A stretch of DNA of 64,000 bases from Lolium rigidum (lineage: Eukaryota; Streptophyta; Magnoliopsida; Poales; Poaceae). The notes under the pieces were generated by a model. It searched no databases. It saw nothing but the letters and a program-made list of their open reading frames with translations, and was not told where the DNA came from. Both the position numbers and the translations under genes were made by a program. The stretch covers positions 62,133,754-62,197,753 of the forward strand of contig NC_061508.1 in the NCBI RefSeq assembly GCF_022539505.1, read 5' to 3'. Shown one piece after another: positions 1 through 10,225 of this stretch (position 1 is its first letter; the number at the start of each line of letters is the position of its first letter).

Positions 1-900
1 ATACGTATAAAAACGAGATACAACACAACGCGGGCCATACGGGCCTATATAGGGTTGTACGGAAGGTGAACCTATACTGAAATTACAATCATGCCCCCGC
101 TTACGAACATGTATGAAAAGATCTCCACATTATTCTGTTTGACGCACTCAGAATTTTCTCAGGGGAGGAGCACCGGAGCAGAAGTGTCTAGTAACTGAAC
201 ATGTTTCTTAAGAATGGTTCGAGATCTATTTAGCTCCACATCTTTGGTTAGACTCACAAAGAGAAACCCCAAGCCTACTACTAGCACTATGTATAATTTT
301 GCTAGTCGGCAGTCAACTGTTTTCTTTCGGCCAAATAGTCGAATATCCGGCCGTTCGTTTGCTCGCTGGGATTCGTCCTGGCTGCTGCGACGTCAGGGCA
401 ACAGACCAGAATTATTTTTTCGTTTTTTTGTCGCGACTGGTTGTTTGGAATTTGGTTTTCCTTTTTTCCTTTCTCAGTCGGGATTCTTTTTCGTTGGGCG
501 GAGATGAGCCGGGTGGAGATGAGGGAGCGATGGAGCTCGACGGCTGGGCTGGTGGTGGGGAGTACCAGCAGCTCGTCGGCGGAGCTGGTAGTGGGAAAGA
601 CCAGGAGTTCGTCGGCGAAGAGGATCTACCTTTCCTGCTTTCTTTTTCCTCTTTGAGTGGCAGATTTGCTTTTCTATAGCACACGAGATGTCACTGTGGA
701 TTTCCGCCATGGAATTTTTTTATCACCTCCATAGTAATTTGTGTAGTACCTCTGCCCAGCTAACCTGGGTGTTCTCGATATATACATGGAAGTGGACCAG
801 AGGAACAAATCTTACTGGTGTTGTCCTTAGAAGGTTTTCATCGTTTTTCCAGTGCGATGCGTCGTGAGTGCGTACCAATTGATGATTTTTGAGGGTCCTC
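1..900. other. Upstream sequence without a supported gene
   Basis: No reading frame here resembles a known protein. Near position 40-60 there is a TATATAGG stretch within a repeated GGGCC/GGCCC context. Read on the minus strand it could be a promoter or LTR remnant. The segment 400-660 alternates T-rich and GAG/CGG-rich tracts that open short frames in every phase, which is a compositional effect. It may hold promoter or 5' UTR of the downstream kinase gene, but no element can be placed. Confidence 0.3.
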
Positions 901-1880
901 ATTTCCCCTCTTCTTCTCTCTAAAGCGTGAATAGTAGTTGAGAGTCCCCTCCTTCCCTCCGGGCCGATCTCGACCCCTCTCCGGCGGCTCTACTGGCCGG
1001 AGATGGCGACGGAAAGGCGCCGGCGTAGGTGTAGATAGTAGTAGTAGCCCCGTAGTGGCGTCTTGGAGTAGGTCACCAGCTCTCTCTCACCAGATCTGGT
1101 GCATCCTGTTGTTGGGCGGTGCGGCGGCGTGGCTCCGGTGGCAAGGGCGGCGGCTGCGGCGCAACTTCAGCGCAGGCATCTTGGCAAATAAGGTGGGTTG
1201 GAGCTCGTGCTTCTCGAGGTGCTGGCGCAGCATCGGGAAGCAGATCTGGGTGGCTCGTCGCTCGCGTCCATGGTGGGCGTCCAGCGGAGCTGCTGCGGCG
1301 AGCTCGGTCAATAAGCGCTACCTCCAGCAGCTACAACTTCCTCTTCTCCTTGGTGTCCTCTTGGCCGGCCGTGGCGGCGAGGGGCAGGACACCGACGGCG
1401 ATAAGGAGTCTGTGGCGGCTGGCAAATCTCTTGCTGCTACTTCGAGCTTTCATACGTTGGCCAAGGACTGGTCATCGATTTTGTTTGGCCTAGTTCCTGG
1501 AGTTCTTCAGCGGAGGACCGATGCCGGTGGCCATCGCCGCTCTGCCTCTGCATCTTATGGTCGAAAGGCGACCCTCCTCAGCATCTCCTTCCCAGAGACC
1601 AAGCAGTTCGAGGGGAAGGCCTTCAGCTCCAGCCACGACGCCGGACTAAGTGGTTCATCCCCGGCGCCGGTATATTTCTTTTGTGGTGGAGCGACGCATC
1701 GACGACCTTCAGGCGCGGAGCTGACAAGGAAGGACCTGATTGTTTTTCCTATAATCTTTCTAGGATCCTTTATGTAAAAAATCTGTCCTTATCCAGAATT
1801 CCCCTGTTCTGTGGGGGTTTTTCTGCAAATTGTACTCTCCGTCTCGGTAATACTAGCAGCTTCTAGGGTCTTTGGACCCT
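901..1880 (+). other. GC-rich unclassified block with a long open frame
   Basis: A GC-rich block rich in CGG/GGC triplets holds an open frame at 938-1777. The predicted product is arginine/serine-rich low-complexity sequence with no domain I recognise, and other frames of the block are open as well. That fits base composition better than selection. The block ends in a T-rich tail with several AATACTAG/TTCTAGG-like words. It could be the non-coding 5' exon of the kinase, or a retroposed or captured fragment. The sequence does not decide between these. Confidence 0.25.
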
Positions 1881-2199
1881 TTCCCTGTTCAAATTTTTTT
1901 TGATGATTTTTGTTCAGTAGGAGGGTTATTTGTTTTTATGGTGCAGTTTGTCACAATAATACTACATCCACGGAATGGATCTTATGGGCAGCCCTTACGG
2001 ACTGACATGGAGCTCTGCAGTTGGTGGTGATTTCTATCGTTCCTTAAATTGTGGAGCAGTCTCCTGTTTTTTTCCAATCTGTTGTGTACGTGGGTGTCCG
2101 TAATTCATGAGAATGTTCTCTCGGAAGACATAGAAGCACCTAAAAGTGAAATTAATGGTATGCATGCAGTGCATCACTGTGGTTTTTGTATTTGTGCAG

Positions 2200-5100
2200 A
2201 TGAGGTCTGAGCCGCATTATTCATTGCAACATTTGAAAGACATCACAAAAAATTTCTCTGAAGAGCAAATACTTGGTAAAGGTGGTTCTGGTGTAGTATA
2301 TAAGGTAAGATTAGAGCATATCCATTTTAGCTCTGGCAAATATTTGACCAAGACCTAAAAAACATAGCCCCATATTAATAAAATATTGTAACAGGGATTG
2401 CTAGCCAATGGAAAAATGATTGCTGTGAAGAAAGTAGAACAAAGGTGGAGCTCAAAGGAGCAATGTGACACATTACAAAAACAATTTGAGAACGAGGTCA
2501 CTCTTCTTATGGGGCTTAAGCACCCAAATATAGTGGAACTTATAGGCTACTGCTATGAAATGCAACATGTACGTTCGCCGCACAATGGAACATACATTTT
2601 TGGTTGGCAAGTAGATAGTTTGCTTTGCTTGGAATTTCTCTCTGAGGGAAGTCTCGATAAACGCATTTCAGGTATGAACTCAAATATATAAGAAACATTA
2701 TTTTTCTTTTTTCTTGGTTTGAGATTCCAAATTTGCTGGTTTGATCATGCAATAGATATTTGATAGCGCTATTCTGTGGCAGTGTGTACAATAGATATTT
2801 TATACCCCTAGTATAACGCGCTCCAGAAATTGTGTTCTTACATAGTTTTAAAAATCTAGGGTAGCCGCAGTTCGCGCTAGAGTGTACAATAAATATTCTA
2901 TGCCACTGGTACATTGGTGCATGTACGATATGTAGTAAAGTAGTCACAACATACAGTAAATTTGGAACAATATATTTTACTACCAGATGACTATTTTAAT
3001 ACATTGTTCCATATTTCTATAATCTATACACTATTTTACTACAACTTCTACATGGTTTTGTTAGGTTGATCTCCACCACGTTCGAGCCCAACGGCTCGAC
3101 GTGCCCTTTGACCGCGCCCTGATCGGGGGCGCCCAACCGTTAGCTGGTTGGTGGGCCCCTGTCGCCTGCACTATATACAGTGGTGGGGGCTGGTGGCACT
3201 CGACACGAGGTTGCCCTGAGCTGCCACTCGCCCCACCAGACGACCCACCGATTAGGGTTAGTGCAGTGCCGACGGGAAGCTCCGCCGCCACCCCTCTCGT
3301 TCGACCTCATGCCGTCGCCGTCGCCATCACCACCATGTCGACTCCGACGGGTTCGTCCTCCTCGCAGGGACAAGGTAAACCCCACAGTACCAGTATTCGT
3401 TAACAGAGATAGTAGTACCCGTCATGAGATCTACCTCTAGTCGATCCACAGAGTTTAACATTGGTATCAGAGCCATGTAGTGTGTAGATCTTGAGTTTTT
3501 CGGGTAGAAAAGTATGAACAGAAACCACAAACCCTAGATCGACCCGTATACCGAACCCTAAACCTAACAGTGACAAAGAGGGGCAAAAGTATCTTGCCGG
3601 CCAGGGCTTTTGGGCTCCCCGGCGAGGAAGAACACGGGCAGTGGGGCACAGCGCCGCCACTGCCGAAAGTATACTGGCTGCTGCGCTGCTACTGCGCGGC
3701 CGCCGGCAAAGGCACCACCACTCTGCGCCGCTTGACGGTGGTGCGCCCACCCTCGGGTGCACGCGCCGCCGGCAAGAGGGCCAGGGGAGCGCCGCCGCTC
3801 GTCTCCGCCGCCGGACCGTCGGGTTTGGTGGTGAGATGGAGTTGGTGGCCATGGGAGAGAAAGAGGAAAGGGCGGGCACGCCGTCGCCGGCGAGCCGCCG
3901 GGGCCCGAGCGCGCGGGAGGTTCATCCTCTAGCCGCCGCCAGAGAACAAAAGGGCAAGGGGAGGGGCCTGTCTCCGCCACCTGCTACGCACGCGCGAGCA
4001 GCCGCCCCAGCCGCCAGAGAGAAAGGGAGGAGGGCTCGCCGTGAGTTCGCCGTCGCCGGCGAGATGCGGGCCACGGGTTTCTTCACCCGCCGCCGACGCG
4101 TGCCGGAGAGACAGAACGAGGGGAAAAAGTGGGCTAGGGTTCTGGGGGTGACCGTTCGGGCCCCCTTTTATACCGCCCGGAATTGAAGGGCCGCCGTCGG
4201 ATTCGATCCGACGGCCAGAAAAGATTGCCGCGTGGGCACCGTTGCCGGGCCGCGTCGGCGCCGTGTGCGGGCCGCGTGGGCGCCGTGGCCAGGCCGCGTG
4301 CGGGCCGCTAGGCAGGCCGTATCAGCGACGCGGGCTGGGCCGCGTTACAGGCTGCCGCGTCCGGGCAGCGTGGGCGCCGCGTAGACTGCGCGCCGCGCAG
4401 CGCGTGGTGGGCCGCGGACCGCGCGCCAGCAGTTTTCTCTGTTATTTTCTCGTTACGAGCTACGCTTTTGCTGTTTTTTGAGCAAATTTCGCATAGTTTT
4501 TTCTATTCAAATTTGTCCAACGAAAATTTGTCTAGAAAATGCAAAAGTAATAGAAACACTTCTGAAAAGTTTAAAGTTTGACTTCAAAGTTTCCGCTGCA
4601 AATAGTTAAGATGCATTTTCAATTTGGGAAAATGCAAAAGTGATGATTAAAATTTAAAAGGTTGTTTAAAAGTGATTGTTGAAACAATTATGATCCTGTC
4701 ATTTTATGACCAACGTTATTGATGGTATGATCATGTTTTGTTGCAATGACATGTGCATTTATCTCTATTTCTGCCCAACGGTGATATAGTTTTATTTGCA
4801 TAAACAGTTGTATGTTCTAATTTTGACCAACGTTGGATTATTGCATGCAATTGTTGTTATGATCTCATTTCATTGTGGTTTAAAGGAGGGTACTACTTGA
4901 TGAGATGCATCAAGGATGTTCCAACCCTCAGAGGTGACAACTACACTGAATGGAGAAAGAAGGTCGATTTGTGCTGAGGTGGACTGGGTTCCCACAGCCG
5001 GTCAGACCAAAAGATGATGCTGCATGGCAGAATAAAAAGTGGCTAAGTGCCTTTTATAAAGAATACAATTGAGAACGCTATTGCGGGCTCAATTGCAGAG

Positions 5101-8100
5101 TGTGCTTCCGTAAGGGAAGTATCTTGAAAGAATAAAGAGCCAGTTCACTGGTTCTTCAAAGATATGTGCGACCCAGCTGCTGTAGCAACTGGTGACGAGA
5201 AAAGTACACATGGACAGGAAGGACATGGCAAGTGTGCCATATGGTGTAATAATGCTTATGTGGGTGTTGTCTGTGTGTAATGTGAGTGAAAAAGTGTTAT
5301 CCGTGTTGGACAAAGAACAAAAGAAAAGAACAGATGAATCGTCGAAATATGGCATTATGGCTTAGGCCATATTTCGGGGGGAGAATAGAAAGACTTGTTA
5401 AAAATGGTATTCTTCCTCCATTAGAATTCTCAGACAAAGAACATCGCATTGATTGCATTAAAGAAAAATTTGTAAAGCAAATTAAAAAGGGTGCAAATCG
5501 ATGCACAACAGCACTAGAAATAATTCACACCGAGATATGTGGACCATTTCCTGTGAAAAGTGTGGATGGCTATGATTCGTTCATAACATTCACGAATGAT
5601 TACTCCCGATATGGTTATATTTATCCAATAAAAGAAAGAACAGAAGCGTTGGATAAATTCAAAATATTCAAAGCTGAAGTTGAAAATCAGCATGACAAAA
5701 GAATAAAGATAGTCAGGTCCGATCGTGGAGGGGAGTACTACGGTCGACATACTCCATATGGCCAAGTCCCCGGACCTTTTGCAAGGTTTCTACGGGAGAC
5801 TCGGAATAGTCGCCCAGTACTCGATGCCGGGCGAACCTCGGCAGAATGGGGTAGCTGAAAGGCGCAACCGTACCCTTATGGATATGGTGCGCGAGTATGA
5901 TGAGCTATTCCACCCTACCATTGGGATTGTGGATTGAGGCGTTAAAAACCGCTATTCACATTCTAAACAGCAGTACCAAGCAAATCGGTGCCCAAAACGC
6001 CGTATGAGCTATGGACAGGGAGAGTGCCTTCTCTAAACCACCTGAAAGTGTGGGGGAGCCCTGCCGAGGCCAAAGTATTCAATCCAAATATCGCAAAGTT
6101 AGATACCAAAACAGTCAGCTGCCATTTTATTGGCTATCCTGAAAAGTCAAAAGGTTATCGTTTCTACTGTCCAGAGAAATACACAAAGTTTGTGGAAACG
6201 AGACATGCTGTCTTCTTAGAGGACGAAATGATGAGGGGGCCATGGTAGCTCGGAAAATTGATGTTGAGGAGAAGAGGGTGCATGCACCTAATCCGATGAC
6301 TCGGGAGCCATTTTTTGCGCTACCATGTGCACCTGTACCGACGATCCCTGCGATTATGGTGCAAGCACCTGTTGTGACTCCACCCATGACAACGATGAGT
6401 GAAAATTCGGAACCTGTCCGTCAGGAGCCGAATGAACCATTTGTTGAGCATGAAAGGGAGCAACAACAGCCACCTCCAGAAGCTGAGCCACAAGTTGAGG
6501 AACAGAATGCTCAAGAGAATGTGGCCCCTAGAAGGTCTACAAGAGCTAGAAAATCAGCCATTTCGACTGATTACAAAGTTTACAACACAGAAAGAGTTCA
6601 TATGGAAGGTGATCCCACTTCATATGAAGAAGCCATGAGAAGCCCGGATTCATCAAAGTGGGTGGAGGCCATGGAAGACGAAATGAGATCGATGAGTACC
6701 AACAATGTTTGGGACTTAGAGAATATTCCTAAAGGAGCCAAAACAGTGGGCTGCAAATGGGTCTACAAAATAAAATATGACTCCAATGGGAATGTCGAAA
6801 AGTACAAAGCACGACTTGTGGCAAAAGGATTTACACAAAGAGAAGGGATAGATTACAATGAGACATTTTCTCCGGTCTCATGTAAGGATTCCTTCAGGAT
6901 CATCATGGCACTAGTTGCACATTTTGATTTAGAGTTGCATCAAATGGATGTAAAGACGGCATTTCTAAACGGGGATTTAGAAGAAAATGTCTACATGAAA
7001 CAACCCAAGGGTTTTATCATGGAAGGCAAGGAAGAAATGGGATGCCGCCTAAAGAAATCCATTTATGGATTAAAGCAAGCCTCCAGACAGATGGTATCTA
7101 AAGTTTAATGAAACAATTAAGAGATTTGGATTTAAAGAAAATATTGAGGACAATTGCGTTTATGCAAAGTTTAAAAGTGGGAAATATATTTTCCTAATCT
7201 TGTATGTGGATGATATTCTGCTTGCCGAGCGGTGATGTTAGTCTACCGCAAGAGACAAAGAAGTTCTTGTCCTCAAATTTTGATATGAAAGATCTTGGTG
7301 AAGCGTCATATGTTTTGGGCATAGAAATTCACCGAGATAGGAACAATGGAGTATTAGGACTATCGCAAAAGGCTTATTTAGAAAAGATTCTAAGTAAGTA
7401 TAATATGCACAAGTGCAGTGCCACACCTGCCCCTATAGTCAAGGGCGACAGTTTTGGGAACCATCAAAGTCCCCAAAATCAATACGAGCTCGATCAAATG
7501 AAAGCGGTTCCATATGCTTCGGCTATTGGAAGCCTACGAGTATGCACAAGTGTGCACTCGCCACGACTTAGCATTTATCACCGGAGTACTCGGTAGATAT
7601 CAAGAAAATCCAGGTTTCGAACAACTGGAAAATGGTAAAGAAGGCATTGCGTTATGTGAAAGGCACAAAGAGTTACATGCTAACATATAGAAGATCCGAT
7701 TCCCTAGAAATAAGAGGGTATTCGGATGCAGATTTTGCGGGGGATAAAGATGATAGAAAATCCACATCCGGATATGTATTCACCCTTGCAGGGGAGCTAT
7801 TTCGTGGAGAAGCTCCAAACAGACCATAGTTGCATCATCCACGATGTATGCAGAATTTATAGCATGTTATGAAGCCACGGGGCAGGCATTATGGTTAAAG
7901 AAATTCAAACCCGACTTGAAAGTGGTAGATTGTATTGACAAACCACTAAAGATGTACTGCGACAATGATCTCGCGAGTATTTTATGCTCACAACAACAAG
8001 TCGAGTACAGCTACGAAACCAATTGAGGTTAAGTATTATGTTGTGAAACACAAGGTCCAGGATCAAACAATAAGTCTCGAGCATATAAGGACAAAAGATA

Positions 8101-9894
8101 TGCTTGCGGATCCGCTAACGAAAGGCTTACCACCCAGCGTGTTCAAGGAGCACGTAGCCGGCATGGGTTTAAGGGAAAGTCTTACCTATCCTGGATCATA
8201 AGAGGCCCAAAAGTAAAAGAATTTGTTTCAAAACAGAGAAGTGCATTGTGGCTGTCTGATTCTATCGGCAATAGAGCTGTGACGATGAAACATGCCCTAT
8301 GGACTGATCCAAAATGAAATGAATAAAATGAAAGTATAAAGTTAAAAGTAAAGTTGAGATCAAAGGGGAGAATGTTAGGTTGATCTCCACCACGTTCGAG
8401 CCCAACGGCTCGACGTGCCCTTTGACCGCGCCCTGATCGGGGGCGCCCAACCGTTAGCTGGTTGGTGGGCCCCTGTCGCCTGCACTATATACGGTGGTGG
8501 GGGCTGGTGGCACTCGACACGAGGTTGCCCCGAGCTGCCACTCGCCCCACCGGACGACCCACCGATTAGGGTTAGTGCGGTGCCGACGGGAAGCTCCGCC
8601 GCCACCCCTCTCGTTCGACCTCATGCCGTCGCCGTCGCCATCACCACCATGTCGACTCCGACGGGTTCGTCCTCCTCGCAGGGACAAGGTAAACCCCACA
8701 GTACCAGTATTCGTTAACAGAGATAGTAGTACCCGTCATGAGATCTACCTCTAGTCGATCCACAGAGTTTAACAGGTTTAACCAGGGTATAATGGCATCC
8801 CTATAAAAATAACGGAATGAATGAAGGAGGCGAATATACACAATAGAATCTCGTAGTCCTTCGATATAACTCCTTTGTTTCTTCTTACAAGTTTTTTTTT
8901 GAAAGTTCAAACATGATTAACTTCGATCAGGTTTTAAGAAAAAACTATCAACATCTAAATAATAAAAAACTGAAATTACATTCCGTGATGAATCAATCGA
9001 TACTGATTTGGTATTGTAAATGCTAATATTATTTCCTGAAACACTTTATATCAAGGAACACATGGAGTACAACACCTACACAATTTCATTTCTTTCATTT
9101 TGCAAATGTAGATGCAACTTCTGGACTTGATTGGCATACACGGTACAAAATAATTGAGGGGATTTGTTATGGCGTACAGTACCTTCATGAGCAATCTAAT
9201 GTTCCCATAATTCACTTGGACCTAAAACCTGGGAACATATTGCTCGATGCAAATATGGTACCTAAAATTGCAGACTTTGGTATATCACGACTATTTGATC
9301 AAGGACAAACTATTCACACGAAGACTAATAATGGAACACCGTAAGTAAATCGCCGCTTGAAAAATTCATTATTTAATTTGTTGTGATCAACAAATTTCCC
9401 TTTAGTTATCTGAGCGACTCAATTAAACCACCCATGTTGCAATGCAGTGGGTACATGCCACCAGAATTCATACAGGCTGGTACAATCACACTTATGTCGG
9501 ACATATTCAGTTTGGGTGTAATAATCATGGAGATAATAACGGGGCACAAGAGCTACCCATATGATATTAAAGCATCCTATGGGGACTTCATCAATACTGT
9601 AAGTACATTTAAATTTTGAAGTGGAGACCATTTTGAGCGACAATTTGGTATACATTGGGTAGTGACATTCGTGATTTTTTTGTTCTATCTTCGCAGGAAC
9701 TTCAGAAATGGAGAAATATGATGGAAACCGAACCAGGGTATAGAAGCCTAGAGTCAGATTGCCAACAAATAGAAAAATGCATTCGGATTGGTCTAATGTG
9801 CGTGAATCTTGAGCGGGCCGAAAGGCCTACAATAAGGGAAATTACAAATATGCTTCAAGGGCAAGAAACTAGGAATTGCTACATTAGCTACTAG
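2200..9894 (+). CDS. Receptor-like cytoplasmic serine/threonine kinase, five coding exons, Copia insertion in intron 2
   Basis: Protein kinase of the plant receptor-like/Pelle superfamily, expected to transfer phosphate from ATP to Ser/Thr. Exons 2200-2304, 2395-2671, 9112-9340, 9448-9598 and 9697-9894 join in one open frame of 319 residues, and all introns are GT-AG. Visible motifs: a short ITKNFSEEQ lead-in, glycine loop [10 protein letters not shown] (26-35), IAVKK with Lys47, likely alpha-C Glu69, catalytic loop HLDLKPGN (162-169), DFG (182-184), PPE (208-210) and a C-terminal lobe ending near ERPTIREI. The residue before the catalytic Asp is Leu, so it is non-RD. No signal peptide, ectodomain or membrane segment is seen, so it looks cytoplasmic, although an upstream exon could be missing. 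The ATG at 2200 lies directly after a splice acceptor (TTTGTGCAG). The start is therefore either here with a non-coding upstream exon or in an unseen exon. Intron 2 (2672-9111) contains Copia element A. Exon boundaries and frame are untouched, so a functional product is possible. Confidence 0.88.
3059..3460 (+). repeat. 5' LTR of Copia A
   Basis: A 402-bp LTR beginning TGTTAGG and ending TTTAACA. A TATATAC promoter-like box lies near 3172. Late in the LTR, at 3335, an ATG in good context (ACCACCATG) opens 13 codons that run into a CAAG/GTAAAC splice-donor consensus at 3374/3375. It differs from the right LTR at four positions. In each case this copy has TG or CA where the right LTR has CG. 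Confidence 0.93.
3462..3474 (+). promoter_or_regulatory. Primer-binding site of Copia A (initiator tRNA-Met type)
   Basis: TGGTATCAGAGCC starts one base after the LTR end. It is the standard complement of the plant initiator tRNA-Met 3' end used to prime minus-strand DNA synthesis in Copia elements. Confidence 0.9.
3564..4880 (+). other. Non-coding leader of Copia A
   Basis: The first ~870 bases are very GC-rich and open in many frames. They include repeated GGGCCGCGTGGGCGCC-like units at 4230-4420. From about 4440 the sequence turns AT-rich, with two spaced TTTGACCAACGTT/TTATGACCAACGTTATTG words. Element B has the same organisation. The open frames are composition artefacts and match no family I know. 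Confidence 0.7.
5286..8201 (+). pseudogene. Copia A pol remnant: integrase, reverse transcriptase, RNase H
   Basis: Decayed Copia polyprotein in several frames. The GAG-pre-integrase and integrase core occupy about 5330-5910, with [45 protein letters not shown] and the [16 protein letters not shown] block. The integrase C-terminal part is at 5988-6248 ([20 protein letters not shown]). RT runs from about 6600 with [48 protein letters not shown] and YGLKQASRQ. The catalytic YVDDI lies near 7204. RNase H spans about 7630-8200 with [19 protein letters not shown] and ends [12 protein letters not shown]. Frameshifts occur near 5760, 7090, 7220, 7550 and 7800. No protease or zinc knuckle is found. 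The product cannot be functional as it stands. Confidence 0.9.
8362..8372 (+). promoter_or_regulatory. Polypurine tract of Copia A
   Basis: AAAGGGGAGAA lies immediately before the 3' LTR. It is the usual primer site for plus-strand synthesis. Confidence 0.85.
8373..8774 (+). repeat. 3' LTR of Copia A
   Basis: 402 bp, same ends as the left LTR, followed by the TSD copy GGTTT at 8775. At the four sites where the LTRs differ this copy keeps CpG. Confidence 0.93.
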
Positions 9895-9936
9895 CTTACT
9901 AGACATGTCCGGCCCAGGTATGATAACATCAGGTGC

Positions 9937-10225
9937 GCCATAGCTCCTCCTCCAGGGTTTGTGAAAATCAACGTCGATGCGGCCGTTCAGAAGAAATGGC
10001 AAGGGAAGAGCGGTGGCAGCGATTTGCCGATCAAACATGGGGGCGCCGGCAGTGACTGTCCAGGGTATTGGTGATCCTGCAGTGTTTGAAGGCATGGCTT
10101 GCCGAAAGTCCCTTTCCTTGGCACTTGATCTTCAGCTCACACATGTCTGGTTTCGTCGGACTGAAAGATGTGATTGACAGCCTGGAAGGGAGGCTACAGC
10201 TAATCAGGAGGAAGAGAGCGCAAAG
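9937..10225 (+). pseudogene. LINE-type RNase H domain remnant
   Basis: Immediately after the kinase stop codon, three overlapping plus-strand frames carry consecutive parts of the plant LINE-associated type-1 RNase H domain. The start is PPPGFVKINVDAAV. Then come KGRAVAAICRSN and GIGDPAVFEGMACRKSLSLALDLQLTHVWF. A shifted continuation with KDVIDSLEG corresponds to the family's SDCxxVI segment. At least two frameshifts break it. In intact family members this domain degrades the RNA of RNA-DNA hybrids. It is either the 3' end of a truncated LINE or a decayed free-standing RNase H gene. No upstream RT is visible. Confidence 0.6.

Larger units (their letters stand above)
3335..4977 (+). pseudogene. 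Split gag start of Copia A: LTR-borne first exon plus gag N-terminal remnant
   Basis: Two pieces look like one spliced gag start. Piece one is 3335-3374 inside the 5' LTR: ATG plus a Ser/Thr/Pro/Gln-rich 13-codon tail ending in a CAAG/GTAAAC donor. Piece two begins at 4886 after a TTTAAAG acceptor and encodes the typical Copia gag opening [15 protein letters not shown] before a stop at 4975. The donor leaves one base and the acceptor exon supplies two, so the frame is kept. The 1511 bases between (3375-4885) are a GC-rich then AT-rich leader with no gag homology. The splice is inferred from sequence, with no transcript evidence. After 4977 gag continues only as a frameshifted remnant that includes [12 protein letters not shown] and CATQLL-like words near 5140-5185. 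Confidence 0.5.
3059..8774 (+). mobile_element. Copia LTR retrotransposon A, full length, TSD GGTTT, inserted in kinase intron 2
   Basis: A 5716-bp element bounded by 402-bp LTRs that start TGTTAGG and end TTTAACA. It is flanked by the direct repeat GGTTT at 3054-3058 and 8775-8779. The primer-binding site TGGTATCAGAGCC follows the left LTR and matches the initiator-Met tRNA 3' end, as is usual for Copia. A polypurine tract (8362-8372) precedes the right LTR. Order: LTR, 1.4-kb GC-rich then AT-rich leader, gag remnant, integrase, reverse transcriptase, RNase H, LTR. The integrase-before-RT order defines Copia. The middle and end of gag, the zinc knuckle and the protease are missing, and several frameshifts break pol. 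The element is non-autonomous. The LTRs differ at four sites by my reading, so the insertion is young. Confidence 0.95.

Noticed and set aside
938..1777. A 279-residue open frame upstream of the kinase
   Set aside because: Low-complexity Arg/Ser/Gly-rich product in a GC-rich block where other frames are also open; no recognisable domain. Listed only as an unclassified block.
3564..4481. Several long frames on both strands
   Set aside because: They lie in the GC-rich leader of Copia A, overlap each other in many phases and recur imperfectly in Copia B without frame conservation.
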